Source of the DNA: Urechidicola vernalis | GTDB taxonomy: Bacteria; Bacteroidota; Bacteroidia; Flavobacteriales; Flavobacteriaceae | DNA: 64,000 nucleotides | Assembly (NCBI RefSeq): GCF_031846385.1 | Contig: NZ_JAVRHV010000008.1 | Span: 62,001 to 126,000 of the forward strand | Reading direction: 5' to 3' | In this document: positions 24,682-33,217 of the stretch, one piece after another | How the letters are laid out: each line of letters begins with the position of its first letter | Position numbering within the stretch: position 1 is the first letter of the stretch | The notes under the pieces: generated by a model | Told to the model about the DNA's origin: nothing | Databases searched by the model: none | What the model saw: the letters and a program-made list of their open reading frames with translations, nothing else | Translations under genes and position numbers: made by a program

Positions 24682-25323
24682 ATGGACTTTTTACCGGAAA
24701 AAATAGACAACTATGTTGTTGGTCATTCTGAGAATGAACCTCAATTACTTCAAGAATTAAATAGAGAAACTTGGCAAAAGATAATGGTTCCAAGAATGCT
24801 CACTGGACATTTTCAAGGGCGTGTTTTGTCTATGATTTCTAAATTAGTTAATCCTAAAAACATTCTTGAAATAGGAACGTATACAGGTTATTCTGCGCTT
24901 TGTTTAATTGAAGGTATGCATGAAAATGGTGAGTTGCATACCATTGATAAAAATGAAGAGTTGGCCGATATTCAGCGAAAATATTTTGATAAAAGCGGCC
25001 ATGGTACTCAAATGAAACAGCATGTGGGCATGGCTTTAGATATCATTCCACAAATAGATTTAAAATTTGATTTGGTATTTATTGATGCAGATAAAAGCAA
25101 CTATTCCAACTATTTTCATGCAATAATTGATAAAATGAATCCGGGAGGTATTATTCTTTCTGACAATGTGCTATGGAGTGGAAAAGTGGTGGAGAAAATA
25201 CTTCCAAAAGATATTGATACTCCTGCTTTAATCAAATACAATAAGTTATTAAAAGAAGACCCTAGAGTTGAAACTGTTTTGCTTCCAATTAGAGATGGAT
25301 TAACAATTTCTAGAGTGAAATAA
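24682..25323 (+). CDS. SAM-dependent O-methyltransferase (COMT/caffeoyl-CoA type)
   Basis: 213 residues. SAM site LEIGTYTGYSALCLIEG, then LHTIDKNEEL, FDLVFIDADKSNYSNYF (metal-binding Asp), and NPGGIILSDNVLWSGKV. The length and motifs match the methyltransf_3 family that methylates catechol-like hydroxyls with Mg. The natural substrate is unknown. It is soluble, with its own promoter, and converges on tatA. Confidence 0.9.
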   Translation: MDFLPEKIDNYVVGHSENEPQLLQELNRETWQKIMVPRMLTGHFQGRVLSMISKLVNPKNILEIGTYTGYSALCLIEGMHENGELHTIDKNEELADIQRKYFDKSGHGTQMKQHVGMALDIIPQIDLKFDLVFIDADKSNYSNYFHAIIDKMNPGGIILSDNVLWSGKVVEKILPKDIDTPALIKYNKLLKEDPRVETVLLPIRDGLTISRVK

Positions 25324-25340
25324 ATATAAACTAATAAAAG

Positions 25341-25619
25341 TTAAAGCCTTTTTATTGGCCCAGTCATATCGTCAATATTATCCTTAACTTTAGAGATGCC
25401 ATCTTTAATATCACGTGTAAATTCGGTATCAATACCCTGCTTTTCAGCACTGTCCTTAATTTCCTTTTTAATGTCGTTGGTAGCATCTTTTACCTGACGC
25501 ATTGTTTTACCCAAACCACGAGCAATTTCAGGGATTTTATCCGCACCAAATAACATCACTACAATTAAAATAATTATAAAAATTTCCGGACCGCTGATAA
25601 ATAAGAATTGTGTACTCAT
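25341..25619 (-). CDS. tatA: Twin-arginine translocase subunit TatA/E
   Basis: 92 residues. A single N-terminal membrane helix (ISGPEIFIIILIVVMLFGAD), the invariant FGADKIPEIARGLGK amphipathic helix start, then a long charged coiled tail. TatA builds the pore of the Tat pathway that exports folded proteins. TatC is not in the window. A perfect promoter lies so close that the leader would be only a few nucleotides long. Confidence 0.93.
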   Translation of the reverse strand: MSTQFLFISGPEIFIIILIVVMLFGADKIPEIARGLGKTMRQVKDATNDIKKEIKDSAEKQGIDTEFTRDIKDGISKVKDNIDDMTGPIKRL

Positions 25620-25627
25620 AAGAATCG

Positions 25628-25657
25628 CAAAGGTAAAAGATTTCTGATATAATTCAA
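25628..25657 (-). promoter_or_regulatory. Consensus promoter of tatA with a very short leader
   Basis: On the minus strand: TTG at 25657-25655, exactly 19 nt, TACCTTTG at 25635-25628. The ATG begins at 25619, which puts the predicted start site about 3-6 nt before the start codon. Confidence 0.75.
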
Positions 25658-25714
25658 CTTCACATACTTAAAAAATTGTACTTTAGAATTTCCAAGTAAA
25701 ACGAAACACAAATA

Positions 25715-26983
25715 ATGGTTTTTAGAATATTTTGTTGTGGTCTTTTGGCAATACTTTTAACGAACTGTAAGACAGCAAAACTAAATAGAACACTTTCGAG
25801 CAGTTTGGAATCTTCATTTTATAGCGAGCAATTTACCGGCCTTTATATTTATGATATTGCTAAAGACAAAGTCTTACTAAATCATAATGGGAACAAATAT
25901 TTTACCCCCGCTAGTAACACTAAAATTTTTACGTTATATACTGGACTTACATTGCTTCCAGATTCTATTCCTTCGTTTTATTATGAATCGCCAAATGATT
26001 CAACAATAACAATTCAAGGGAATGGAGATCCAACATTGTTTCATCCTTACTTTAAAGATAGTACCGCTTATAATTTAGTTAAAGATTATAAGCATGTGAA
26101 TCTAGTCTTAGATAATATTGAAGATAGAAGATACGCGCCAGGTTGGGCTTGGGAAGATTTTGATTCCTACTTTAGCCCAGAACGGAGTGCACTTCCAATT
26201 TATGGAAATGTGGTGACAGTTAGCAATGAGAATTCTTTAAAAGTCGCTCCGGGTTATTTTAAAGAACACATGAAAATTGCAGATGATTTTTATGGAAGAA
26301 AAGAATTTGAAAACACTTTTTATTACAAAAAAGGAAGAACTAAAGAAACCGAAATACCTATGATTATGAAGCCTTCTTTAGTGAAGGTTTTATTAGAAGA
26401 TGTTATTGAAGGAGAAGTAACAATAGTAAAACAAGGACCTTCAAAACCTTCTGAACTGCAATACAGTATTCCGTCTGATTCTTTGTATAGAAGAATGATG
26501 GAAGTAAGCGATAATTTTTTAGCCGAGCAGATTTTAATTTTAGCCTCTTCAACAATTTCGGACACCTTAAGTTCTGATAAGGCAAGAGATTATATGCTCA
26601 AAAACGAATTAAAAGATTTAAAACAAGTGCCTAGATGGGTTGATGGTTCTGGATTGAGTCGATATAATTTATTTTCTCCCGCATCTTTTGTACAAGTTTT
26701 ATCTAGAATGTATCAAGAAATTGACCGAGATAGACTGTTACAGTTCTTTCCGGTGGGAGGAGAATTTGGTACTATCGAAAATTGGTATGCTGGTAAGGAT
26801 AAACCATATGTTTATGCCAAGACTGGATCCTTAGGAAACAATCACAATTTAAGTGGTTTTTTAATTACAGATTCAGGAAAAGTATTGGTATTTAGCTTTA
26901 TGAATAATCACTACAAGCATTCGAACAACGCTATAAAGGAGCGTATGGAAACTATGTTCGAATGGCTTCGAGATAATTACTAG
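25715..26983 (+). CDS. Lipoprotein D-alanyl-D-alanine carboxypeptidase (S13/PBP4-type)
   Basis: 422 residues with a lipobox LLTNC (Cys18). Penicillin-binding motifs: SNTK at 67-70 (nucleophile Ser67), SDN at about 265-267, KTGS at about 369-372 with GSLGNNHNLSG. The S13/PBP4 pattern includes GNGDPTLF and the AWEDFDSYFSPERSALPIYG block. It trims or cross-link-edits peptidoglycan at the envelope. It is shorter than E. coli PBP4 and lipid-anchored. Its last 4 nt overlap the convergent SpoU methyltransferase gene. Confidence 0.88.
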   Translation: MVFRIFCCGLLAILLTNCKTAKLNRTLSSSLESSFYSEQFTGLYIYDIAKDKVLLNHNGNKYFTPASNTKIFTLYTGLTLLPDSIPSFYYESPNDSTITIQGNGDPTLFHPYFKDSTAYNLVKDYKHVNLVLDNIEDRRYAPGWAWEDFDSYFSPERSALPIYGNVVTVSNENSLKVAPGYFKEHMKIADDFYGRKEFENTFYYKKGRTKETEIPMIMKPSLVKVLLEDVIEGEVTIVKQGPSKPSELQYSIPSDSLYRRMMEVSDNFLAEQILILASSTISDTLSSDKARDYMLKNELKDLKQVPRWVDGSGLSRYNLFSPASFVQVLSRMYQEIDRDRLLQFFPVGGEFGTIENWYAGKDKPYVYAKTGSLGNNHNLSGFLITDSGKVLVFSFMNNHYKHSNNAIKERMETMFEWLRDNY

Positions 26984-27441
26984 TTGCTAAAATTAATTTT
27001 TGCTTGTCTATCGTACATAATAATACTACCAGCTACAGAAACATTCAAACTTAACTCGGACTTAAATTTCACTAAATAATGTGACTTATCTATGGCTGTT
27101 TTAGACAATCCATGGTCTTCTGCTCCCAATAAATACACGCAGCGTCTTGGATGTGAAAAAGTTTCTAAATGTTCTGCTTTTTCATTTAGTTCTACGCCAA
27201 CCAACATGGCACCTTTTGGTAAGTTTTTGTAAAAATCATCGAATGTATTGTAATGAAAATAAGGCATCGCTCCAACGGCCTTATGAGTGTCACAGGCCTG
27301 TTTTGCATAACGATTTCCAATAGTAAAAATAAAACTAGCACCCATGTTTTGTGCCGAACGCCAAAGTACGCCTAAGTTTTCAGGAGTTTTACCATTCTGA
27401 ATTCCAATTCCAAAAAAGCCTTGCTCTAAATTGTTAATCAT
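26980..27441 (-). CDS. SpoU/TrmH family RNA methyltransferase (short form)
   Basis: 153 residues, only the SPOUT catalytic domain. Motif 1 NLGVLWRSAQNMGASFIF, motif 2 VYLLGAEDHGLSKTAID, motif 3 LNVSVAGSIIMYDR form the knotted SAM site. It should 2'-O-methylate a tRNA or rRNA ribose; which one is not clear. The ATG overlaps the mutS stop codon (TAATG), so it is translationally coupled to mutS. Confidence 0.88.
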   Translation of the reverse strand: MINNLEQGFFGIGIQNGKTPENLGVLWRSAQNMGASFIFTIGNRYAKQACDTHKAVGAMPYFHYNTFDDFYKNLPKGAMLVGVELNEKAEHLETFSHPRRCVYLLGAEDHGLSKTAIDKSHYLVKFKSELSLNVSVAGSIIMYDRQAKINFSN

Positions 27442-30047
27442 TACTTTTTTGTTAACATTCGTTTGATTTCATTCAATTTCATCAAGGCTTCAATAGGAGT
27501 AAGAGTATCTATGTTTGTTGCTAATATTTCATCTTTAATGTCGTCTAACAAAGGATCATCTAACTTAAAGAAACTTAACTGTACTTCCTCTTCTTGCTGT
27601 GCTTGTTTCAGTTTATCTTTAATATCATCACTAGAATGACTTTTTTCTAACTTTTTCAACATTTTATTGGCTCTGTGAATTACAGGACTCGGCATACCTG
27701 CTAATTTAGCCACGTGAATACCAAAACTGTGTTCAGAACCTCCTGCCACTAATTTTCGTAAGAAAATAACATTGTCTTTCAATTCTTTTACAGAAACATT
27801 AAAGTTTTTAATACGCTCAAAACTTTCAGTCATATCATTCAACTCATGATAATGCGTTGCAAACAATGTTTTTGCCTTGGTTGGATGCTCATGAATATAT
27901 TCCGCTATTGCCCATGCAATCGAAATTCCGTCATAGGTACTTGTACCGCGGCCAATTTCATCGAGTAAAATCAAACTTCGATCAGAAAGGTTGTTCAAAA
28001 TACTTGAAGTCTCATTCATTTCTACCATAAAAGTAGATTCACCCATAGAGATATTATCACTGGCTCCAACCCTGGTAAATATTTTATCAACTACACCAAT
28101 TGTAGCATTTTGCGCAGGAACATAACTTCCCATTTGTGCCAACAAAGTAATTAAAGCGGTTTGCCTAAGAATGGCTGATTTACCACTCATATTTGGCCCC
28201 GTAATCATTATTATTTGTTGCTGATTACGATTCAGAACTACATCATTGGCAATATATTCTTCACCAATTGGTAATTGTTTTTCAATTACTGGATGGCGTC
28301 CATTTTTAATCGAAATATCTGTACTTTCATCAACTGTAGGGCAAACATAATCATTGTCTTTGGCAGTCTGAACAAAAGAACAAAGGCAATCTAATTGTGC
28401 AATTAATTGCGCGTTTTTCTGAACTTGTTGAATGTAATTAATGAGATACTGAACCAAATTTTCAAAAATTTCTTGTTCTATTTGCCCAATTTTATCTTCG
28501 GCACTTATAATTTTTGATTCATATTCTTTAAGTTCTTCCGTAATATATCGTTCGGCATTTACTAAGGTTTGTTTTCGAATCCACTCTTCAGGAACTTTAT
28601 CCTTATGTGTATTCCGAACTTCAATATAATAGCCAAATACATTGTTAAACGCAATCTTTAAAGACGTAATACCAGTCCGCTCACTTTCGCGTGCCAACAT
28701 TTCATCTAAGTAGTTTTTTCCTGAAGTTGAAATTGCTCGTAATTCATCTAATTCTTCAGATACTCCCGAAGCAATTGCATTACCCTTATTGATATTTACC
28801 GGCGCATCTTCGTTTATGGTCTGAATAACCTTTTCAATCAATAAATTGCAATCATCTAGTTCGTTACCTATCTGCTGTAACGCCTTGTTTTTACTTTTTG
28901 AAGCATCTTCTTTAATCGGTAAAATAGCCTTTAAAGAGTTCTTTAAAAGCACTACTTCTTTTGGACTGATTTTGCCTGTGGCCACTTTTGAAATCAAACG
29001 TTCAATATCACTAATCTGTTTGATTTGATAGGTAAACACTTCAAATAAATCATCGTTATGAATCAATTCTTTTACCACTTCTTGACGTTGCTGAATCTGC
29101 TCCACATTTTTAAGTGGTAACGCTAACCAGCGTTTTAATAAACGGCCTCCCATCGGCGAGATGGTTTTATCGATAACATCTAATAAAGTAACAGCATCCG
29201 GAGAGTTAGGAATATACAACTCAAGGTTTCGAATTGTAAATCGATCCATCCACACATAATTATCCTCAGCAATTCTATTAATTCGGGTAATGTGTTCTAG
29301 TTTATTGTGTTGCGTTTCTGATAAATAATACAGCACGGCTCCAGCGGCAATGATACCTTCAGGTAGGCTGTCAATTCCAAAACCTTTTAATGTAGAAACC
29401 TTAAAATGATTTGTTAAGTTCTCTTGTGCATAATCCGATTGAAACACCCAGTCATCTAAATAGAAAGTATTGAAACGTTCGCCATAATGTTCTAGGAATT
29501 TCACTTTGTGTTGTTTTTGGACCAAAACTTCACTCGGACTAAAATTCTGCAGTAATTTATCAATATACTCAACATTTCCCTGAGCCGTTAAATATTCGCC
29601 CGTAGAAACGTCTAAAAACGAAACACCCAATTGTTTCTTCCCAAAGTGTACTGCCGCTAAAAAGTTATTTGTTTTAGCATTTAATACTTCATCATTTAAG
29701 GCAACACCAGGCGTAACCAATTCGGTTACTCCACGTTTTACAATAGTCTTGGTTTTTTTTGGATCTTCTAATTGATCACAAATTGCAACTCTACAACCAG
29801 CCTTTACCAACTTTGGCAAATAGGTGTTCATAGAATGGTGAGGAAATCCGGCTAATGCAGTTTCTGACTCACTTCCTGCTCCACGTTTGGTTAAAACAAT
29901 TCCTAATATTTTTGCGGCTTTAATAGCGTCTTCACCAAAAGTTTCGTAGAAATCACCAACTCTAAATAACAACATCGCATCAGGATATTTTACCTTGATA
30001 GCGTTGTATTGTTTCATTAAAGGGGTGACTTTTTTTGCTTTTGCCAA
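27441..30047 (-). CDS. mutS: DNA mismatch repair protein MutS
   Basis: 868 residues, full length. Mismatch-binding LLFRVGDFYETFGEDA (the F-x-E of MutS1). Central lever and clamp regions are followed by the ATPase: MITGPNMSGKSAILRQTALI (Walker A), DEIGRGTSTYDGISIAWA (Walker B/signature), LFATHYHELNDM. The C-terminus has EALMKLNEIKRML. It recognises base mismatches and starts repair with MutL (not in window). The start is TTG: no suitable ATG precedes the conserved KKVTPLMKQYNAIK block. Its 3' end couples to the SpoU gene. Confidence 0.96.
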   Translation of the reverse strand: MAKAKKVTPLMKQYNAIKVKYPDAMLLFRVGDFYETFGEDAIKAAKILGIVLTKRGAGSESETALAGFPHHSMNTYLPKLVKAGCRVAICDQLEDPKKTKTIVKRGVTELVTPGVALNDEVLNAKTNNFLAAVHFGKKQLGVSFLDVSTGEYLTAQGNVEYIDKLLQNFSPSEVLVQKQHKVKFLEHYGERFNTFYLDDWVFQSDYAQENLTNHFKVSTLKGFGIDSLPEGIIAAGAVLYYLSETQHNKLEHITRINRIAEDNYVWMDRFTIRNLELYIPNSPDAVTLLDVIDKTISPMGGRLLKRWLALPLKNVEQIQQRQEVVKELIHNDDLFEVFTYQIKQISDIERLISKVATGKISPKEVVLLKNSLKAILPIKEDASKSKNKALQQIGNELDDCNLLIEKVIQTINEDAPVNINKGNAIASGVSEELDELRAISTSGKNYLDEMLARESERTGITSLKIAFNNVFGYYIEVRNTHKDKVPEEWIRKQTLVNAERYITEELKEYESKIISAEDKIGQIEQEIFENLVQYLINYIQQVQKNAQLIAQLDCLCSFVQTAKDNDYVCPTVDESTDISIKNGRHPVIEKQLPIGEEYIANDVVLNRNQQQIIMITGPNMSGKSAILRQTALITLLAQMGSYVPAQNATIGVVDKIFTRVGASDNISMGESTFMVEMNETSSILNNLSDRSLILLDEIGRGTSTYDGISIAWAIAEYIHEHPTKAKTLFATHYHELNDMTESFERIKNFNVSVKELKDNVIFLRKLVAGGSEHSFGIHVAKLAGMPSPVIHRANKMLKKLEKSHSSDDIKDKLKQAQQEEEVQLSFFKLDDPLLDDIKDEILATNIDTLTPIEALMKLNEIKRMLTKK

Positions 30048-30149
30048 GGTGTTTTTGTTTAGATGATAACTGCGAATTTACATTAATTTTTTAGGTTAAT
30101 AAAGAGAGTAAACCGGAATTGGTAAATTTATTTTTATAAATAAATACTG

Positions 30150-30157
30150 TATTTTTG
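30150..30157 (+). promoter_or_regulatory. -7 promoter element upstream of the second SpoU gene
   Basis: TATTTTTG on the plus strand, exact TAnnTTTG match. If used, the leader (about 115 nt) would include the dispersed repeat at 30225-30260. Confidence 0.4.
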
Positions 30158-30224
30158 CTCCGAAATTTCATTTTAATTTGTTATCCTATTACGATAACGA
30201 TCTGGGTTATTAAAGAAGATTATT

Positions 30225-30260
30225 AGATTCTTCAATGCGTTTCACTCCTTTCAGAATGAC
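30225..30260 (-). repeat. Dispersed GTCATTCTGA...TGAAGAATCT repeat, copy 1
   Basis: Minus strand reads GTCATTCTGA, 16 nt, TGAAGAATCT. The same two 10-nt blocks occur at 57538 on the plus strand. It lies between the possible promoter at 30150 and the SpoU ATG. Confidence 0.6.
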
Positions 30261-30276
30261 TATAGAATAAAAGATT

Positions 30277-30807
30277 ATGCGTAAATTAAAGAATAACGAA
30301 CTCAAGAGATTGGATGTTGCGGGGTTTAAGGAAACAGAGAAAATTCCGTTGATTGTTATTTTAGACAACATTAGAAGTTTGAATAATGTTGGGTCGGTAT
30401 TTAGAACTAGCGATGCATTTGTAGTCGAAAAAGTATACCTCTGTGGAATCACTGCACAACCACCACACAAAGAAATTCATAAAACGGCCTTGGGCGCTAC
30501 CGAATCTGTTGAATGGGAGTTTGTTGAAGACACGATAGCACTAGTTGAAGCTTTGAAAAAAGAAGGGGTAAGAGTGGCGAGTATAGAGCAGGCTGATAAT
30601 GCGACAATGTTACAGAATTTTGAAGTTGAACCGAACCAAAAATATGCTGTTGTTTTTGGAAACGAGGTAAAAGGCGTGCAACAAGAAGTGGTAACTGCTT
30701 CAGATTATTGTATTGAAATTCCACAATTTGGAACTAAACATTCTTTAAATATTTCTGTGAGTTGTGGTGTTGTGCTTTGGGATTTTTTCAAGAAGATGAA
30801 ATATTAA
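30277..30807 (+). CDS. SpoU/TrmH family RNA methyltransferase
   Basis: 176 residues. Motif 1 DNIRSLNNVGSVFRTSDAF, motif 2 VVFGNEVKGVQQEVV, motif 3 KHSLNISVSCGVVLWDFF. It begins RKLKNNELKRLDVAGFKETE, a short N-terminal segment usual in Bacteroidota TrmH paralogues. It transfers methyl from SAM to ribose 2'-OH of tRNA or rRNA; the target is unknown. It is divergent from mutS. This is the second SpoU gene within 3.5 kb, and sequence differences show they are not recent copies. Confidence 0.88.
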   Translation: MRKLKNNELKRLDVAGFKETEKIPLIVILDNIRSLNNVGSVFRTSDAFVVEKVYLCGITAQPPHKEIHKTALGATESVEWEFVEDTIALVEALKKEGVRVASIEQADNATMLQNFEVEPNQKYAVVFGNEVKGVQQEVVTASDYCIEIPQFGTKHSLNISVSCGVVLWDFFKKMKY

Positions 30808-30834
30808 ACAAATAATTTTTTACGTTTTTAATTT

Positions 30835-31218
30835 ATGGAATATCAAAGGGTTTTTATTGATTTTTGGAGTGAGGTAGAACAAAGTGTCCAAGAAAATCGT
30901 TTTGCTAAATTAACCATGGCAAAAACCATTGGTAAGCCTAATTTAAAAAATATATTTCTAAGGCCTATTTATGCTGAAGATGGATTTAAAGTTTTATTGA
31001 AAATTCATTACAGATCAAAAGATTCGGAAGATGAGGAAAAAGAAATGACCTTAAAACAGGCTTTTGGTATCTTAGAACCACATTTAAAAAAATCGTTTTT
31101 ATCCGTTCTTTTATTTACCACTTCAAAAGACGTTGTTTTCAAAATAAATAAAAAAGGTGCGGGAAGCATTACTGAGAATCCACCAACATTTCGAGACATT
31201 ACTCAGGCTAAAAAGTAA
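30835..31218 (+). CDS. Conserved-looking hypothetical protein
   Basis: 127 residues, soluble, no signal. It begins MEYQRVFIDFWSEVEQSVQE and contains LTMAKTIGKPNLKNIFLRPI, MTLKQAFGILEPHLKKSFLS and NPPTFRDITQAKK. The alternating charged and hydrophobic pattern suggests an alpha/beta fold. I do not recognise a named family with certainty. It is 27 nt after the SpoU gene and probably co-transcribed; it converges with the RluA-domain gene (2-nt gap). Confidence 0.75.
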   Translation: MEYQRVFIDFWSEVEQSVQENRFAKLTMAKTIGKPNLKNIFLRPIYAEDGFKVLLKIHYRSKDSEDEEKEMTLKQAFGILEPHLKKSFLSVLLFTTSKDVVFKINKKGAGSITENPPTFRDITQAKK

Positions 31219-31220
31219 TT

Positions 31221-31970
31221 TTATTGACAAGAATCGAATAAGGTTGTGTCTTCTAACATATATTCCAAAATAGGTCTGCATCTGTCTTTGCAAGCTGGAT
31301 AATATGCTTTGTGTTTTTTTCCATTCTTCTTTATAGGACTTCCCCACCAAAACTCAGCTATTGCAATTGGTTTTAATTCGTGTTCTATAGCATATTGAAG
31401 TAGTTTCGGAGCAGTACAATCTCCTGCAGCAACAGGAGGGTTTCCATGTGATGAATTTTTAAAAATATGAATCAGGTTTTCTTCTTTTCCTGAAAGATTC
31501 ACAAAATTATAATTCTCGAAAAGTTGTTTCTGTAAAGCAATAGATTTCAGTCGACTTTTTTCTTTCAACTTATATATCTCAGATGGGTTCTCGGTTTTTT
31601 TTATTTGATCCCCAATTCGAGTTAATTCAGTCATGCCTCGATTTATAAAGAAATCATCAATTGAATCATCAAATACAGAAGGAATAAATCTTTCGCAATA
31701 CAATCTACCTGGTAATTTCCCAGATACAGTGCCTAAATAACTGTACGTTTTATCTTGGTTTTGAACCACTAAAACTCCAAACATTTTCCCTTTTTGAGTA
31801 TGAAAATTATAGTTCCATTTATCAGATTCGATAGCAATAAAATCTTGAAATTCTTCTGCCGCTATTTTTGCAATTTCAGGAACATTTACTCCAAATGGAT
31901 TGTTGAGTTCCGAAGGAATATCAAAACTAGAAATATCCGTTTTAAAATTAAAAAGAAGTTGTTTTTTCAT
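31221..31970 (-). CDS. Stand-alone RluA-type N-terminal domain protein, no pseudouridine synthase domain
   Basis: 249 residues, complete (ATG to stop). The C-terminal third (GNPPVAAGDCTAPKLLQYAI, LKPIAIAEFWWGSPIK, YYPACKDRCRPILEYML) matches the block that precedes the catalytic domain in long RluA-type pseudouridine synthases of Bacteroidota and gamma-proteobacteria. Here the protein stops right after that block, so no H-R-L-D catalytic domain exists. Cys185, Cys227 and Cys231 form a possible zinc site (CTAPK ... C-x3-C). Function unknown; it may be a free RNA-binding or deaminase-fold module, which is inference. Confidence 0.8.
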   Translation of the reverse strand: MKKQLLFNFKTDISSFDIPSELNNPFGVNVPEIAKIAAEEFQDFIAIESDKWNYNFHTQKGKMFGVLVVQNQDKTYSYLGTVSGKLPGRLYCERFIPSVFDDSIDDFFINRGMTELTRIGDQIKKTENPSEIYKLKEKSRLKSIALQKQLFENYNFVNLSGKEENLIHIFKNSSHGNPPVAAGDCTAPKLLQYAIEHELKPIAIAEFWWGSPIKKNGKKHKAYYPACKDRCRPILEYMLEDTTLFDSCQ

Positions 31971-32038
31971 TCCGTTAGACCAATATTATTTTGAGGTCGT
32001 TAAAAGTTTCAAACACAAATTAAATAAACAGACGTAAA

Positions 32039-33208
32039 TTATGCTGTTAATTTACTTTTTTTCTTAAAACGGTAACGCTTTAACTTAAGTAAACCATAAC
32101 TCAATAATATAAAAATGACCGATAGAATAATTAATCCGTTAATTTCTGATTGTATATCTGAAATTTCGGCCTGATACAGCATGACCTTTCTTAAGGCTTT
32201 TAAAAAATGAGTAAGCGGAATAATATCTGCTAGTGCAACAATAAATGAAGGCATTTGGCTTAAAGGCCAAGTAAACCCACTTAATATAAAACTTGGCGTA
32301 GCAATAACCATTAAAAATTCTGTGGCTTTTAATTGATTTGGAATTGCAATACTAAACAAGATTCCTAAAAATGTAACAGAAATTACAAATATGGCCAGCA
32401 AACTGAGCATCGCAAATCCATCAACTTCCAGAGGTACTTGAAATAACGGAAACATCATTCTTAAAAGAAAAATGATGCCAACACCCATAATCCAAAATGG
32501 CAATGATTTTAATAGCATGGCATTCCACAGATTCTTTGCCTTAGGCATAAATTCGGTATGAAAGGTGCGTTCTTCGAACTCTCTTGCGAAACTCAACGCG
32601 AGTGCCAACATAAAAACCTGTTGAATAATAGTTCCTAATACACCTGGCCAGAGAAATGTCATATAATTGGCAGAAGAGTTAAAAAAACGCGCATAATTAA
32701 CACCGAACATTTCATATTGTTCTTTTGCAGTAACTTCTGGAATTCCTTGCTTTTTAATACCTTCTATCTCCATACCTGCATTCAAAGTACCTAGTATAAT
32801 TTGAATGGCTTTTGCTGAATAATTTGCGGTAAGAATATTTGCCGTATTGATTTCGACTTGTATTTCTGGATGTCGTTTCTGTAGTATTTGTGCTTCGAAT
32901 CTATCTGGTATAGTTATGATTGCGGCGTAATCATTATTAATAATTTGAGATTTTAAATTTTCTTGATTGTACGCTATTACCCCATCAATTACTTCATTAT
33001 CATCAATCATTTCTATAATTGTATTACTCATAGGAGTAGCGTCTAAATCAATAACCAAAACGGGTAAATGATTTACTTTCCCTTTTTTATAAACAGCACC
33101 TAATAGCAAACCATAAAGCAATGGCGCCCCAATAAAAATAGCAAGTATTACAGAGTTACTTGCAAATAATTTAAACTCTCTTTTAAGTAAGTAAAACCAA
33201 TTTTTCAT
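32039..33208 (-). CDS. ABC-2 type transporter permease (YhiI/YbhS-like)
   Basis: 389 residues. One N-terminal membrane helix (about 20-40), a large periplasmic domain (about 45-195), then five more helices (about 195-390). It carries the typical ABC-2 end features FLMVIATPSFILSGFTWPLS and PLTHFLKALRKVML. It is the last gene of a TolC/HlyD/permease operon (9-nt gap). Curiously no ATPase gene is present, so the ATP-binding partner must be encoded elsewhere, or this permease uses another energy source. Confidence 0.88.
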   Translation of the reverse strand: MKNWFYLLKREFKLFASNSVILAIFIGAPLLYGLLLGAVYKKGKVNHLPVLVIDLDATPMSNTIIEMIDDNEVIDGVIAYNQENLKSQIINNDYAAIITIPDRFEAQILQKRHPEIQVEINTANILTANYSAKAIQIILGTLNAGMEIEGIKKQGIPEVTAKEQYEMFGVNYARFFNSSANYMTFLWPGVLGTIIQQVFMLALALSFAREFEERTFHTEFMPKAKNLWNAMLLKSLPFWIMGVGIIFLLRMMFPLFQVPLEVDGFAMLSLLAIFVISVTFLGILFSIAIPNQLKATEFLMVIATPSFILSGFTWPLSQMPSFIVALADIIPLTHFLKALRKVMLYQAEISDIQSEINGLIILSVIFILLSYGLLKLKRYRFKKKSKLTA

Positions 33209-33217
33209 ATAATATAG

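Noticed and set aside
26980..30807. The two SpoU methyltransferase genes as a recent duplication around mutS
   Set aside because: They differ in length and in most residues outside the three SPOUT motifs, so they are distinct family members.
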